Below are positions 22,279-30,422 of a DNA stretch of 34,726 bases, one piece after another. Within the stretch, counting starts at the first letter, position 1; every line of letters starts with the position of its first letter. The stretch comes from an uncultured Treponema sp. (GTDB lineage: Bacteria > Spirochaetota > Spirochaetia > Treponematales > Treponemataceae), in contig CALAUH010000278.1 in the NCBI GenBank assembly GCA_937892225.1, positions 1 through 34,726 of the forward strand, in the 5' to 3' direction. The notes under the pieces are model-generated. The model was not told the origin of the DNA. It ran no database searches and worked only from the letters and a program-made list of their open reading frames with translations. A program made the translations under genes and the position numbers.

Positions 22279-23433
22279 TTATAAAACTTTTTCAAAAGCT
22301 TCTCTTAACATCGACATCTGCTGTGGTGTACCAATTGTAATTCGAACAAAATCCTGAATGCCTGGAGTATTAAAATGTCTTATTAATAATCCCTGCTCTT
22401 TTATTTTACTATACAATTTCTGTCCGTCAATGCCTTCTTTTTTAGCAAACAAAAAATTTGTCTGACTCTTTATTACATAAAACCCTTTTTCTGCCAAAAA
22501 GTTATAGAATTTATCTCTTTCTTCTGCAACTTTCTTAGCGCAATCTGCATAATAAGCAGGATTTTTACAGGCATTTAAACCTGCAACCTGAGAAATTGCA
22601 TCAATAGGAAAATGATTTACACTATTTTTTACTGTTGTAACAATATTTACAAGTTCTGGAGAAGCAACTATATATCCAAGACGCATTCCTGCCCCGCAAA
22701 GACTTTTAGAAAAAGTTCGTACAATTACAAGATTAGAAAATTCCTGTAATAAAGGAATACAAGATTCACCACCAAAATCTACATATGCTTCATCTACAAT
22801 AAAAATACTGTCTTTATCAGCTTTTAAAAGCATATTTCTAACCTGTTCTCTTGTTAAACCTATTCCTGTAGGTGCATTTGGATTTGCAAAAATAATTCCA
22901 CCCTTATTCTGTTTAGCATGATCAAGCATTACTTGAGTATCTAAAGACCAGTCTGCTTTTAAAGGGATTGTATCCATAGGAATATTATAAAAACCTGCAT
23001 ATACCGGATAAAAACTATATGTAAACTGTGGCATTACAAATTTTGTTGAACTGTCAAAAAATGCATAAAATACAAAAGATAAAACTTCATCACTTCCGTT
23101 TCCACTGTAAATCATATCTGGAGTTACGGTAAAAGGAATTTTATCCTGTTCTGAAGGAACTACCTGACCATTGTCTATTTTTGAACGGCAGAGTACTCCA
23201 CCAGTTTTATTTAGCATATCCGCAATAGCAGCGTGTAATTCATTTGAATCTGGATCTGGATATAACCCCATTTTTTCACTGTGATTCTGAACAAAATCAG
23301 TAACAGCCTGAACTACTTCTTTACAAGGAGGATATGGATTTTCATTTGCGTTAAGTTTAATATAAACCCGGTCTTTTGGTTGTTCGCCTGGAACATAAGG
23401 ATTAAGACCATTAATTCTACTAGATGTTATCAT
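22279..23433 (-). CDS. hisC: Histidinol-phosphate aminotransferase
   Basis: PLP-dependent class I/II aminotransferase that makes histidinol phosphate from imidazole-acetol phosphate and glutamate. The 384 residues show KLNANENPYPP, GLYPDPDSNELHAAIA, YSGNGSDEVLSF, FANPNAPTG, FIVDEAYVDF, RTFSKSLCGAGMRLGY with the Schiff-base Lys at ~243, and the C-terminal LIRHFNTPGIQDFVRITIG. It is slightly longer than usual (~355) because of an insert around residues 77-97. Other his genes are absent, so a related aromatic or aspartate-family aminotransferase remains possible. It heads an operon with the phosphoesterase and SUMF genes. There is no Shine-Dalgarno site, and a perfect extended -10 ends 6 nt before the ATG. 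Confidence 0.87.
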   Translation of the reverse strand: MITSSRINGLNPYVPGEQPKDRVYIKLNANENPYPPCKEVVQAVTDFVQNHSEKMGLYPDPDSNELHAAIADMLNKTGGVLCRSKIDNGQVVPSEQDKIPFTVTPDMIYSGNGSDEVLSFVFYAFFDSSTKFVMPQFTYSFYPVYAGFYNIPMDTIPLKADWSLDTQVMLDHAKQNKGGIIFANPNAPTGIGLTREQVRNMLLKADKDSIFIVDEAYVDFGGESCIPLLQEFSNLVIVRTFSKSLCGAGMRLGYIVASPELVNIVTTVKNSVNHFPIDAISQVAGLNACKNPAYYADCAKKVAEERDKFYNFLAEKGFYVIKSQTNFLFAKKEGIDGQKLYSKIKEQGLLIRHFNTPGIQDFVRITIGTPQQMSMLREAFEKVL

Positions 23434-23439
23434 AATTTT

Positions 23440-23468
23440 ATTATATCAACTAAAAATACAAAAATAAA
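23440..23468 (-). promoter_or_regulatory. Extended -10 promoter of hisC (leaderless geometry)
   Basis: TGA directly before a perfect TATAAT (23445-23440) on the minus strand, a weak -35 TTTATT 17 nt further up, and exactly 6 nt from the -10 to ATG 23433. Transcription at the usual distance would begin on the A of the start codon. Confidence 0.6.
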
Positions 23469-23496
23469 CTAGTAAAATTAATATTAAATTACAAAA

Positions 23497-25401
23497 TTAA
23501 TTTATTGTTTTTTTAGGTGTATTACTTACAAGTCGTAAAATATACAATTCAACATATTCAGTTAAAGCTTTCTGTTCACCGATTTTCTGCATATTCGGAG
23601 TTTTGACCAGTGTTTCTGCAAGATTTTTTACACGCTCTTTAGTAAACGATACAGCTGATAATGTTTTTACAACGCGTCTTGTATAATCACGGATTAAAGA
23701 ATTAACATCTTCTGTTAAAGTCATATTAGCTTCTTTGGTAATCATTTTATTCCATTGCTTATTCAAGAAGTTTAATTCTCTGTCCAAAGTTGAACCTTCA
23801 GGAATAAAATCTTCAGTTAACTCTTTTGCTGCCTTAGCAAGTGCTTCTTCTTTTGAATAATGATGTTCTGTTTTCTTTTCTTCTGTTGGAATTTCTACAG
23901 GAACTTCTTTTTCATCCTGCTTTTTCTTTTTAGAAGATTTTTTGAAAAGACCAATTAACCATGAAATAAATGGGAATGTATAAATGAATGGTAAATCCAT
24001 TTTTGCTTTTAATAATACCTGTTCATTTGTAAGAAGTAACAATTCACTATATGATTTTAGCTGACCATTTTCGAATAATGTAAAATTGTTTTCTACATCA
24101 TAAGAATTCTGCAAAGCAAAAAATGTCATAAAGTTGGCATTTAATAAAGCAAATAGAACTGGAGAATTCATCTCTACCTGACTTTCAAGAACTCTTTCGA
24201 ATTTATTTTTATCCGTCATTTCTGGAAGCTTTTCAAAAGTTAATAAAGAGTTATACCATTTTTTTACAAGATTTTCTTCGATTGAATCATGAGCTTCGTT
24301 ACATAATCGAATTATTAAAGGAATAACTTTCTTTTTATATGCATAATATTTTGTTCCAGATGCAACTTTAAAAATAACTAATTCAGGAAGTCCGTTTTTT
24401 TCTTTATCTGCAGACAAATCCTGCAAACAGTTTTTTAAATCTTCTTCTGTATACTGTCCGTAAAGTAAACGCCCATTTTTATCATGAAATTTTAAAATCT
24501 GATTCATTGAATAAAAATATGGAGAAGCACCAAGCTGTTTTTGAAGTTCTGTTAATGCCTCTGACTTCTTTTTAGATGTCTGGAATCTTTGTTTTAAATA
24601 TGTACTGTATATTTCTGTGATTTGAATTGCCTGTAAAATATTAGTATCTTCTGCAGTTCTATCCTGAATCTTTTCAAAATCTAGACGAAGATAATAACAA
24701 AGCTGATTCCACAAGTAATAATCATCACCATCATCAACCTGAATAAAACCAGTATTTTCTTTATCGATAAAATGTCCGTAAAAATTCTTTACAGTAATTT
24801 CTTTAGAAGGATTTGAACTTCTTAATTTCTTTAAAAAATAATCATGATATTCATTTTTTCTTACAATCTTTCTGATTTTCTGCTGTGCTGTTTCTATTAT
24901 CAATCTGATTGGAACACAAACTGGTAAAAGCAAAGAAGGAACATCTCTAGAAAAAACGATGATATTTAATAATGGCGATTTTAAATTCTGATTTTCTAAA
25001 GATTGAACTATATATTGTTCTGCCTGTTTTTTCTCTAAAATTTGAATAGGGAACTTCTTTGGTAAATCAGCTTCACATGGATATGGCAAAGATTCATTCT
25101 GCATTATTTCTTTATAACGCTGTGCATAATGCATAGTAAAATATGTTACACAGATAATTGTTTTTTTATTAGCACCGTTTGGAACAATTGCAGCAAGATG
25201 TTTTTCCTGTAAACCTGCAATTTCTGCAGTTATTGTATTAGTAGGATCACCTAAATATTTTACAAGCTCTGCAGATTCTTCTACATGCTTTTCTGCATAT
25301 TTTTTTACGAATGCACAAAAATCACGAAAATCTATAAATGGAGATTTTTGTTTATCTGCATAAAATTTTATTATTGAACTTAAATTTGTTAATACTGCCA
25401 T
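23497..25401 (-). CDS. Conserved-looking protein of unknown function with a central hydrophobic patch
   Basis: 634 residues, family not recognised. No signal peptide. Mostly helical and charged. A hydrophobic stretch (LPFIYTFPFISWLIGLF, ~residues 468-484) is followed at once by KKSSKKKKQDEKE, which may dip into or anchor to the inner face of the membrane. After that comes a lysine/glutamate linker (VPVEIPTEEKKTEHH) and a helical C-terminal domain of about 120 residues. The start MAVLTNLSS has no ribosome site; TAGAAT lies 9 nt upstream, so a very short leader is possible. Two 8-bp direct repeats TACACTAG (25415 and 25433) lie in the promoter region. It is divergent from ssb. Likely lineage-specific; no function is offered. 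Confidence 0.75.
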   Translation of the reverse strand: MAVLTNLSSIIKFYADKQKSPFIDFRDFCAFVKKYAEKHVEESAELVKYLGDPTNTITAEIAGLQEKHLAAIVPNGANKKTIICVTYFTMHYAQRYKEIMQNESLPYPCEADLPKKFPIQILEKKQAEQYIVQSLENQNLKSPLLNIIVFSRDVPSLLLPVCVPIRLIIETAQQKIRKIVRKNEYHDYFLKKLRSSNPSKEITVKNFYGHFIDKENTGFIQVDDGDDYYLWNQLCYYLRLDFEKIQDRTAEDTNILQAIQITEIYSTYLKQRFQTSKKKSEALTELQKQLGASPYFYSMNQILKFHDKNGRLLYGQYTEEDLKNCLQDLSADKEKNGLPELVIFKVASGTKYYAYKKKVIPLIIRLCNEAHDSIEENLVKKWYNSLLTFEKLPEMTDKNKFERVLESQVEMNSPVLFALLNANFMTFFALQNSYDVENNFTLFENGQLKSYSELLLLTNEQVLLKAKMDLPFIYTFPFISWLIGLFKKSSKKKKQDEKEVPVEIPTEEKKTEHHYSKEEALAKAAKELTEDFIPEGSTLDRELNFLNKQWNKMITKEANMTLTEDVNSLIRDYTRRVVKTLSAVSFTKERVKNLAETLVKTPNMQKIGEQKALTEYVELYILRLVSNTPKKTIN

Positions 25402-25414
25402 ATTATTTCTATTC

Positions 25415-25440
25415 TACACTAGATTTTAAATTTACACTAG
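25415..25440. repeat. Two direct 8-bp repeats in the promoter region between the 634-residue protein gene and ssb
   Basis: TACACTAG occurs at 25415-25422 and 25433-25440, 18 bp apart start to start and separated by AT-only sequence. It overlaps the region where the -10/-35 of the gene at 25401 should be, so it may be an operator. Chance duplication is not excluded. Confidence 0.35.
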
Positions 25441-25505
25441 CAAAAAAAGAATAAGATTTTTTTTCTAAAATGGTCCGTTTTTTTCTTTTCTAACAATATT
25501 GTTTG

Positions 25506-25549
25506 TAAGCGTTTTTAGTGAACGCGTTTTGTGTCTGGCCGGACGCTTA
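25506..25549 (+). promoter_or_regulatory. G+C-rich foldable element upstream of ssb
   Basis: A local G+C-rich island in AT-rich DNA. TAAGCGT (25506-25512) pairs perfectly with ACGCTTA (25543-25549). Inside it, GCGTT (25509-25513) could alternatively pair with AACGC (25521-25525), AACGCGTT (25521-25528) is a palindrome, and TCTGGCCGGA is nearly palindromic. It ends 24 nt before the ssb ATG, next to a TATATT. It may be an RNA leader or a protein-binding site; the class is not recognised. Confidence 0.4.
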
Positions 25550-25573
25550 TATTTTATTTAAAAGGAAGATTTT

Positions 25574-26014
25574 ATGAATCAACTTAATTCTATTATTATT
25601 GAAGGCAATGTCACTAGACAGGCCGAATTATTGGAACCTGCTAAAGGTTTTAAAGTTTGTCGTTTTCCTGTTGCTGTAAACAGATTAACTAAAAATCCAA
25701 ACAATGGCGAAACAAATGAAGAAGTTTCTTTTTTTGATATTGAAGCATATGGAAATATTGCTGAAATTTGTGAAAAGAATATTTATAAAGGTCGAGGAAT
25801 TCGTGTTGTAGGAAGATTAAAACAAAACCGCTGGAAAGATAACAATGGTAAAAGTTTTAGTAAAGTTTATATTGTTGCAGAACATGTAGAATACAAACCA
25901 AAAATAAATAAACCTGCAGATGGAAAAGATTCTTCTGTAACTTCTGAAGAAACAAAAAAAGTCTCTCAGGAAGCAACAGAAGCATCTAATAACACACAGG
26001 AAGTTGTTTTTTAA
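25574..26014 (+). CDS. ssb: Single-stranded DNA-binding protein
   Basis: 146 residues with one OB-fold (~1-112): MNQLNSIIIEGNVTRQAEL, FPVAVNRL, EEVSFFDIEAYGNIAE, GRGIRVVGRLKQNRW and VYIVAEHVEY. It coats single-stranded DNA in replication and repair. A polar linker of about 28 residues follows. The C-terminal tip, NTQEVVF, keeps the final Phe but lacks the acidic DDxPF consensus that recruits partners in most bacteria. AAGGAAG lies 5 nt before the ATG. It stands alone rather than between rpsF and rpsR, so it may be a relocated or second copy. Convergent with the U32 peptidase gene (9-bp gap). Confidence 0.9.
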   Translation: MNQLNSIIIEGNVTRQAELLEPAKGFKVCRFPVAVNRLTKNPNNGETNEEVSFFDIEAYGNIAEICEKNIYKGRGIRVVGRLKQNRWKDNNGKSFSKVYIVAEHVEYKPKINKPADGKDSSVTSEETKKVSQEATEASNNTQEVVF

Positions 26015-26023
26015 AACTTCGTT

Positions 26024-28267
26024 TTATTTATGATATTTGCGCCCGGTTTTTGTTTTACCTTTGCCTTTTTCAGCAGCTCGGGCTGCAGCTCTTTCATTTG
26101 CAGCTTTGTATTCTTCTATCTGTTGAGGTGAATAAAATCCATCTTTCCAGTTGAATCTAGAAACTTCTGGAAGTGGTAAACCTTTAGTCATAGAAGTAAC
26201 AATAGCTTTTATCTGGCTTCTGGAAACTTTAGTTTTAGAAAAATCTATTAAAAATTTCTTAAAACCAGATGAACTTATAAAGTTTACTTTATCTGTAATG
26301 CAGAAAGGCTGTTCTGGCATAACGAAAGATCCGTCTACTGTAGAATTTACTTTAAAGACGGATCCTTCTTTATCTTCAAAATATGTAAAATCATAATCAG
26401 AAGGAAGTTTAAAACGCATTCTGAATAAAGCAGGATATGCAAAAACAGGAATCAATACTCTTGAACGAATATTTTGATCATAAGTAGCTTCAAGATTTTT
26501 TCTTGAATTTTCATAAGGCATTACAAAAGATGTTACATTCTGATTTTCTAACCATGAAGCAGACCATCGATTAAATGTATATAAATATGGACCTGCTACA
26601 ATATTTACATCAAGACCTTTGAGCATCTGTAAATGTGCTATATTATTTGCAACAAAAGTTTTATATCCATCTTCTACTAATTTTGAAATATTTTCTTTTA
26701 ATTCTTCTTCCTGATATGCAGAACAGAATGGATCAAACGAAATATAAATCTGTTTTTTAGAAAATGGTAATACAGTTTTATGATTTAAAATATCGTATGA
26801 AGTTTCACGGTTAAATTCAATAATTACCCTTACAGGATTTAATCCCTGTACTGCAAAAACATCGGCGATAGAAGAAACTTGAACATACAAACCATCCGGG
26901 AAATACGATAATTCTTTACCGTTTACTGGAGTTAAATCTAAAATTGGCAATAATTCATCTTTAGGCTGTTTTCTATAACGACCAATATCATTTGGTAAAA
27001 CATGAGGATATCTTTTAGAACCAGCTTTAATCTGCAAAAGATAAACTTCATCACCAGTTTTAAAACCACCAGGAATATCAATCCAGCGTTGATTTTTATC
27101 TTCGTCAATTTCTACTGATCTGATTTTATGGCTTACACGTCCAGAATCATCCTGTTTATGCAATCTTATTGAATCACCTGGATCCGGATCATAAGAACCG
27201 CCTTTAAGAGTTGCCATCTGAATATTAAGCTGCTCTACAGGTGTATTTGGATTTGCAGTCTGTTTTATTGCTTCTATAAGTTCTTTTTCTGCAGGACGGA
27301 TTTTATCTATTTTTCCAAGATAAATACCTGTTCCACCAGCCTGATCTGGATTTAAAATCTTTTGTGCAGCATTATCTACACCGTCATTCAAATCCTTAAA
27401 ACCATACCAGTAAGTTGTTTTAGATCGTGCAAAATCAGAAGATAAAATTCTTTTTCCTGTAGCAATAGCACCTTTTCTATCTTCTTTATAATGATCTATA
27501 ACATAACGATAAGCTGCAACAACACTTCCTACATATTCAGCACTCTTCATGCGTCCTTCAATCTTAAAAGAATCTACCCCCGCATCAATTAATGCAGGAA
27601 TCTGATCTATAAGCTGTAAATCACATGGAGAAAAATAATATCCCTGTTTTATTCCGCCAGGAACTTCTGCAGTATAAAAACGACGGCATGCCTGTGCACA
27701 CATACCTCTATTAGCAGATTTTCCACCGAGAAAACTTGAAAACAAACATAATCCTGATTCACTTACACATAAAGCACCGTGAACAAAAACTTCAAGTTCC
27801 GCATTTGTTTCGTTTTTTATACGAGTTATCTCTTCAAGCCCCAATTCTCTAGCCAGTACAACACGTTTTACACCACATCCCTGCAAAAGTTTAACAGCAG
27901 ATGCACTTTCGACATTCATTTGTGTTGAAGCATGAATTTCTAAATCCGGAAAGAATTCCTGTGCAAGTCGCATAATCGCAAAATCCTGAACAATAATTCC
28001 ATCCGGACGAATCTGATTGAGGTATGATAAAAATCTATAAAGACGCTCAGTCTCTCTTTCTTCACAAACAGTATTTACTGTAACATAAACCTTTTTATTC
28101 TGCTTATGCAGTGATTCTACAGCTGCTTCAAATTGATTCCATGCAAAGTTTGTCGTACGCATTCTTGCATTAAAACTTTTTAAACCAAGATAAACAGCAT
28201 CTGCACCTTCACCAATAGCAGCATCTAAAGATTCAACATTTCCCGCTGGGGCTAACAATTCTACCAT
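26024..28267 (-). CDS. Peptidase U32 family protein, RlhA/TrhP-like RNA hydroxylation factor
   Basis: 747 residues. The N-terminal U32 region shows LLAPAGNVESLDAAIGEGAD, FVHGALCVSESGLCLFS, ANRGMCAQACRRFY with the clustered cysteines, FSPCDLQLI and GVDSFKIEGRMKSAEYVG. U32 proteins such as RlhA (23S rRNA C2501 hydroxylation) and TrhP (tRNA uridine hydroxylation) act with prephenate-dependent chemistry; older annotations call them collagenase-like proteases. The long C-terminal half is closer in size to RlhA than to TrhP (~450), but the target cannot be fixed by eye. A basic tail (AARAAEKGKGKTKTGRKYHK) fits RNA binding. There is no ribosome site, and an extended -10 ends 6 nt before the ATG. Confidence 0.85.
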   Translation of the reverse strand: MVELLAPAGNVESLDAAIGEGADAVYLGLKSFNARMRTTNFAWNQFEAAVESLHKQNKKVYVTVNTVCEERETERLYRFLSYLNQIRPDGIIVQDFAIMRLAQEFFPDLEIHASTQMNVESASAVKLLQGCGVKRVVLARELGLEEITRIKNETNAELEVFVHGALCVSESGLCLFSSFLGGKSANRGMCAQACRRFYTAEVPGGIKQGYYFSPCDLQLIDQIPALIDAGVDSFKIEGRMKSAEYVGSVVAAYRYVIDHYKEDRKGAIATGKRILSSDFARSKTTYWYGFKDLNDGVDNAAQKILNPDQAGGTGIYLGKIDKIRPAEKELIEAIKQTANPNTPVEQLNIQMATLKGGSYDPDPGDSIRLHKQDDSGRVSHKIRSVEIDEDKNQRWIDIPGGFKTGDEVYLLQIKAGSKRYPHVLPNDIGRYRKQPKDELLPILDLTPVNGKELSYFPDGLYVQVSSIADVFAVQGLNPVRVIIEFNRETSYDILNHKTVLPFSKKQIYISFDPFCSAYQEEELKENISKLVEDGYKTFVANNIAHLQMLKGLDVNIVAGPYLYTFNRWSASWLENQNVTSFVMPYENSRKNLEATYDQNIRSRVLIPVFAYPALFRMRFKLPSDYDFTYFEDKEGSVFKVNSTVDGSFVMPEQPFCITDKVNFISSSGFKKFLIDFSKTKVSRSQIKAIVTSMTKGLPLPEVSRFNWKDGFYSPQQIEEYKAANERAAARAAEKGKGKTKTGRKYHK

Positions 28268-28273
28268 ACGAAA

Positions 28274-28302
28274 AATGTATCATAAAACCATTGATTTTTA
28301 AA
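28274..28302 (-). promoter_or_regulatory. Predicted promoter of the U32 gene (leaderless geometry)
   Basis: TTTAAA (28302-28297), 17-nt spacer with TGA just before TACATT (28279-28274), then 6 nt to ATG 28267. The -35 lies over the stop of the upstream lipoprotein gene, 30 bp away, so the gene could also be read from upstream. Confidence 0.42.
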
Positions 28303-29449
28303 GAGTACCAGGCGAAGCAGTCCCTACAATCCACGAATTTTTATCAGATTTTAAAGGATAATCAATTCTATTTCCTGCTAAAACACTTTTCTGTAATTCA
28401 AAAGCATTTATTCTTGAAATAGTTTTTGTATCTGTAAGACCGGCAGTTACAAAAGCTGAATCAATTTCTCCACTTTCATAAATTCCAGATTCACCAACTA
28501 TCAAAGCATAATCAATCAATTTCTTAGACCATTCTTGAACTTCAGAATCTCTGTACATAACAGCATCAAGTAATTTACCATTCGCAGTATTTTGCAAAAT
28601 AACAATATCAGTTTTATTACCAAGAGCAGTTTCTTTACAATCTGACCACAAATCTCTTACCGATGAACTTGAATAAGAATTCATTGATAAATTCAAATCA
28701 TTACCAATTTCACTTATACAGCCATTACCACGATTCCTCATATGAACAACAACAATCTCTCCTTTTTTAACTTCAACCGACGGAAAGACATACGCTTTTG
28801 TTTCACCATCATACGCACTACTTAATTTAACACCAGACAGATTTCCATCCGTTAAACACAAAATCTCAACAAATTCATTTCTGTAATAATCATTCGTCTT
28901 CTCTTTCGTAGTTTGACTCAAAGAGCTGCTTTGTATTTCAGTAATAATAACATCAGGAATACGATCATTGTATCCTAAAAAAGTAAAAGCAAAAGTTAAA
29001 GAATTTCCATTTTCATCTTTAACACAACCATACATCTCATATCTTTGACCGACCTGCATTTTTTCTTTTAAACAAATTTTTACGACACAAGGATTTTCCG
29101 TATAAATCACACTACTTTCTACAGAGCCTAACACACCAGAAGCCGTTAATAATGATTTAGACAATTCTTTAGTTTCTGAATGCACTAAAGATGATAACAA
29201 ATCTTCTTCAGTAACAAAAGAAACCACATTTCCTGTAACCGTTACTTTTTCAGAAAAATCAATACGTAGATTAAATTCATCTTCAACAGAAAAAGAATTT
29301 AAAACCGGCGGTGAAAAATCTCCCGAAAGAAGTTTGATTCCTTCCGCTGTCACTTTACACGAAAACGGCAGAACACCAAGAAGAGCAATACCTGCAATCA
29401 CGAATGATTCAAGTCCAACACGAATAATTTCTTTAATTTTTGATTTCAT
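28298..29449 (-). CDS. Lipoprotein with an Ig-like domain and a lamin-tail-like (LTD) domain
   Basis: 383 residues. The hydrophobic segment FVIAGIALLGVLPFSC ends in a lipobox with Cys at ~32. An SbsA/Big_5-like domain follows (PPVLNSFSVEDEFNLRIDFSEKV pattern, then VGQRYEMYGCVKDENGNSL), then an LTD-like domain beginning VIITEIQSS and continuing EFVEILCLTDGNLSGVKLSS, FPSVEVKKGEIVVVHM, SDCKETALGNKTDIVILQN and LLDAVMYRD. LTD domains in bacteria occur on secreted, often surface or nuclease-linked proteins. Start 29449 is chosen over 29497 because GGGAG lies 5 nt upstream and the shorter form gives a normal lipoprotein signal. The role is unknown. Confidence 0.78.
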   Translation of the reverse strand: MKSKIKEIIRVGLESFVIAGIALLGVLPFSCKVTAEGIKLLSGDFSPPVLNSFSVEDEFNLRIDFSEKVTVTGNVVSFVTEEDLLSSLVHSETKELSKSLLTASGVLGSVESSVIYTENPCVVKICLKEKMQVGQRYEMYGCVKDENGNSLTFAFTFLGYNDRIPDVIITEIQSSSLSQTTKEKTNDYYRNEFVEILCLTDGNLSGVKLSSAYDGETKAYVFPSVEVKKGEIVVVHMRNRGNGCISEIGNDLNLSMNSYSSSSVRDLWSDCKETALGNKTDIVILQNTANGKLLDAVMYRDSEVQEWSKKLIDYALIVGESGIYESGEIDSAFVTAGLTDTKTISRINAFELQKSVLAGNRIDYPLKSDKNSWIVGTASPGTL

Positions 29450-29499
29450 ACATACTCCCAAAAAAAAGATTCTACATACGGAAATAAAACCGTACATAA

Positions 29500-29545
29500 A
29501 AAAAATAAAAGCGAACTATATAATTTCTTATACAATTCGCTTTTA
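29500..29545 (-). terminator. Terminator of the DUF2259-like gene
   Basis: AAAAGCGAA (29544-29536 on the minus strand) pairs with TTCGCTTTT (29515-29507), with partial pairing further in (TATAA/TTATA), followed by an interrupted T-run on the minus strand. It lies about 75 nt past the stop at 29621. The gap between holds only a small ACTAAT/ATTAGT hairpin (29545-29564). Confidence 0.7.
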
Positions 29546-29620
29546 CTAATAAGGAGAAATTAGTCGCAGAACACTAATTACTATATATATAAATCAAAAA
29601 TGAAAAATAACGCAATTTTT

Positions 29621-30328
29621 TTAATAAATTCTTGCAGTTTCTACCATATATCTGATAGAAATGCCATTTTCATCTTCTAAAGTCTTTTCTACAACAAAAA
29701 TATAATTCTTTTTACTTTTATCACAGATGATACGGTCAATTTTATAACCACTGATGTTCTTTCTTACAATACCAGGATTTCCAACTTTTGTTGTTGAAAT
29801 AACATTACCATCAGCATCAATCTTTTTTACAAGAATATAAAATGATGATTTTACAGTTTTCTGGCTTCCAATAATTGTAGGAATAAGCTGAATGTTATAT
29901 GTAAACTGTGAATCTAATTCTGCATCAGCAAAATCTTTAAATTCAATTTTATCAGTTCCTGTTTTTCCAGGATCTTCACATAAATAAAGCAGCTGATTTG
30001 TATCAGTTTTCTGACAGTTTAAATTTTTAAAATAAGAATAACTCTTTACTTCCAAAGCTTCAAAAACTTCTATACCAGATTTTTCTGCAGTTACAGCACT
30101 TGGATTTGTTCTAAAAACTCCACCATCAACAAAATCATTTTCACTTACATTAACTGTATATATTTCTGCCCAACCCTGATATTTTTTATCAGTACGACCA
30201 TATTGACCAAAAACATAAGATTTTCCATCCTCTGAAAAACCCATATCAACAAAATTTGCAACATCGCCGGCAAAAAGATTGATAGTACTTACAAATAAAA
30301 TTAATAGTGATATGAATATTTTTTTCAT
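29621..30328 (-). CDS. Predicted secreted protein, DUF2259-like
   Basis: 235 residues. MKKIFISLLILFVSTINLFA is a Sec signal peptide with a likely cut before GDVANFVD. The motif AGDVANFVDMGFSEDGKSYVFGQYG recalls the 'predicted secreted protein' family DUF2259, known from treponemes; this link is from memory of the family pattern. The rest is beta-rich with a final strand RYMVETARIY. No lipobox. Start 30328 has GGGAGG 6 nt upstream; the TTG at 30331 is too close to it. It is divergent from the membrane protein at 30423. Function unknown. Confidence 0.75.
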   Translation of the reverse strand: MKKIFISLLILFVSTINLFAGDVANFVDMGFSEDGKSYVFGQYGRTDKKYQGWAEIYTVNVSENDFVDGGVFRTNPSAVTAEKSGIEVFEALEVKSYSYFKNLNCQKTDTNQLLYLCEDPGKTGTDKIEFKDFADAELDSQFTYNIQLIPTIIGSQKTVKSSFYILVKKIDADGNVISTTKVGNPGIVRKNISGYKIDRIICDKSKKNYIFVVEKTLEDENGISIRYMVETARIY

Positions 30329-30422
30329 CAATATCCTCCCAGATTTATAAATATCTATAATTAATTTTCGGATTTTTTTTTTAAGTCTTTACTATTATTT
30401 CTTTACCCTATACTATAAAAGT

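Noticed and set aside
29545..29564. Small hairpin ACTAAT/ATTAGT with AAGGAG in its loop, as a possible leader of a plus-strand gene
   Set aside because: No start codon follows at a workable distance and no ORF of note is downstream on that strand.
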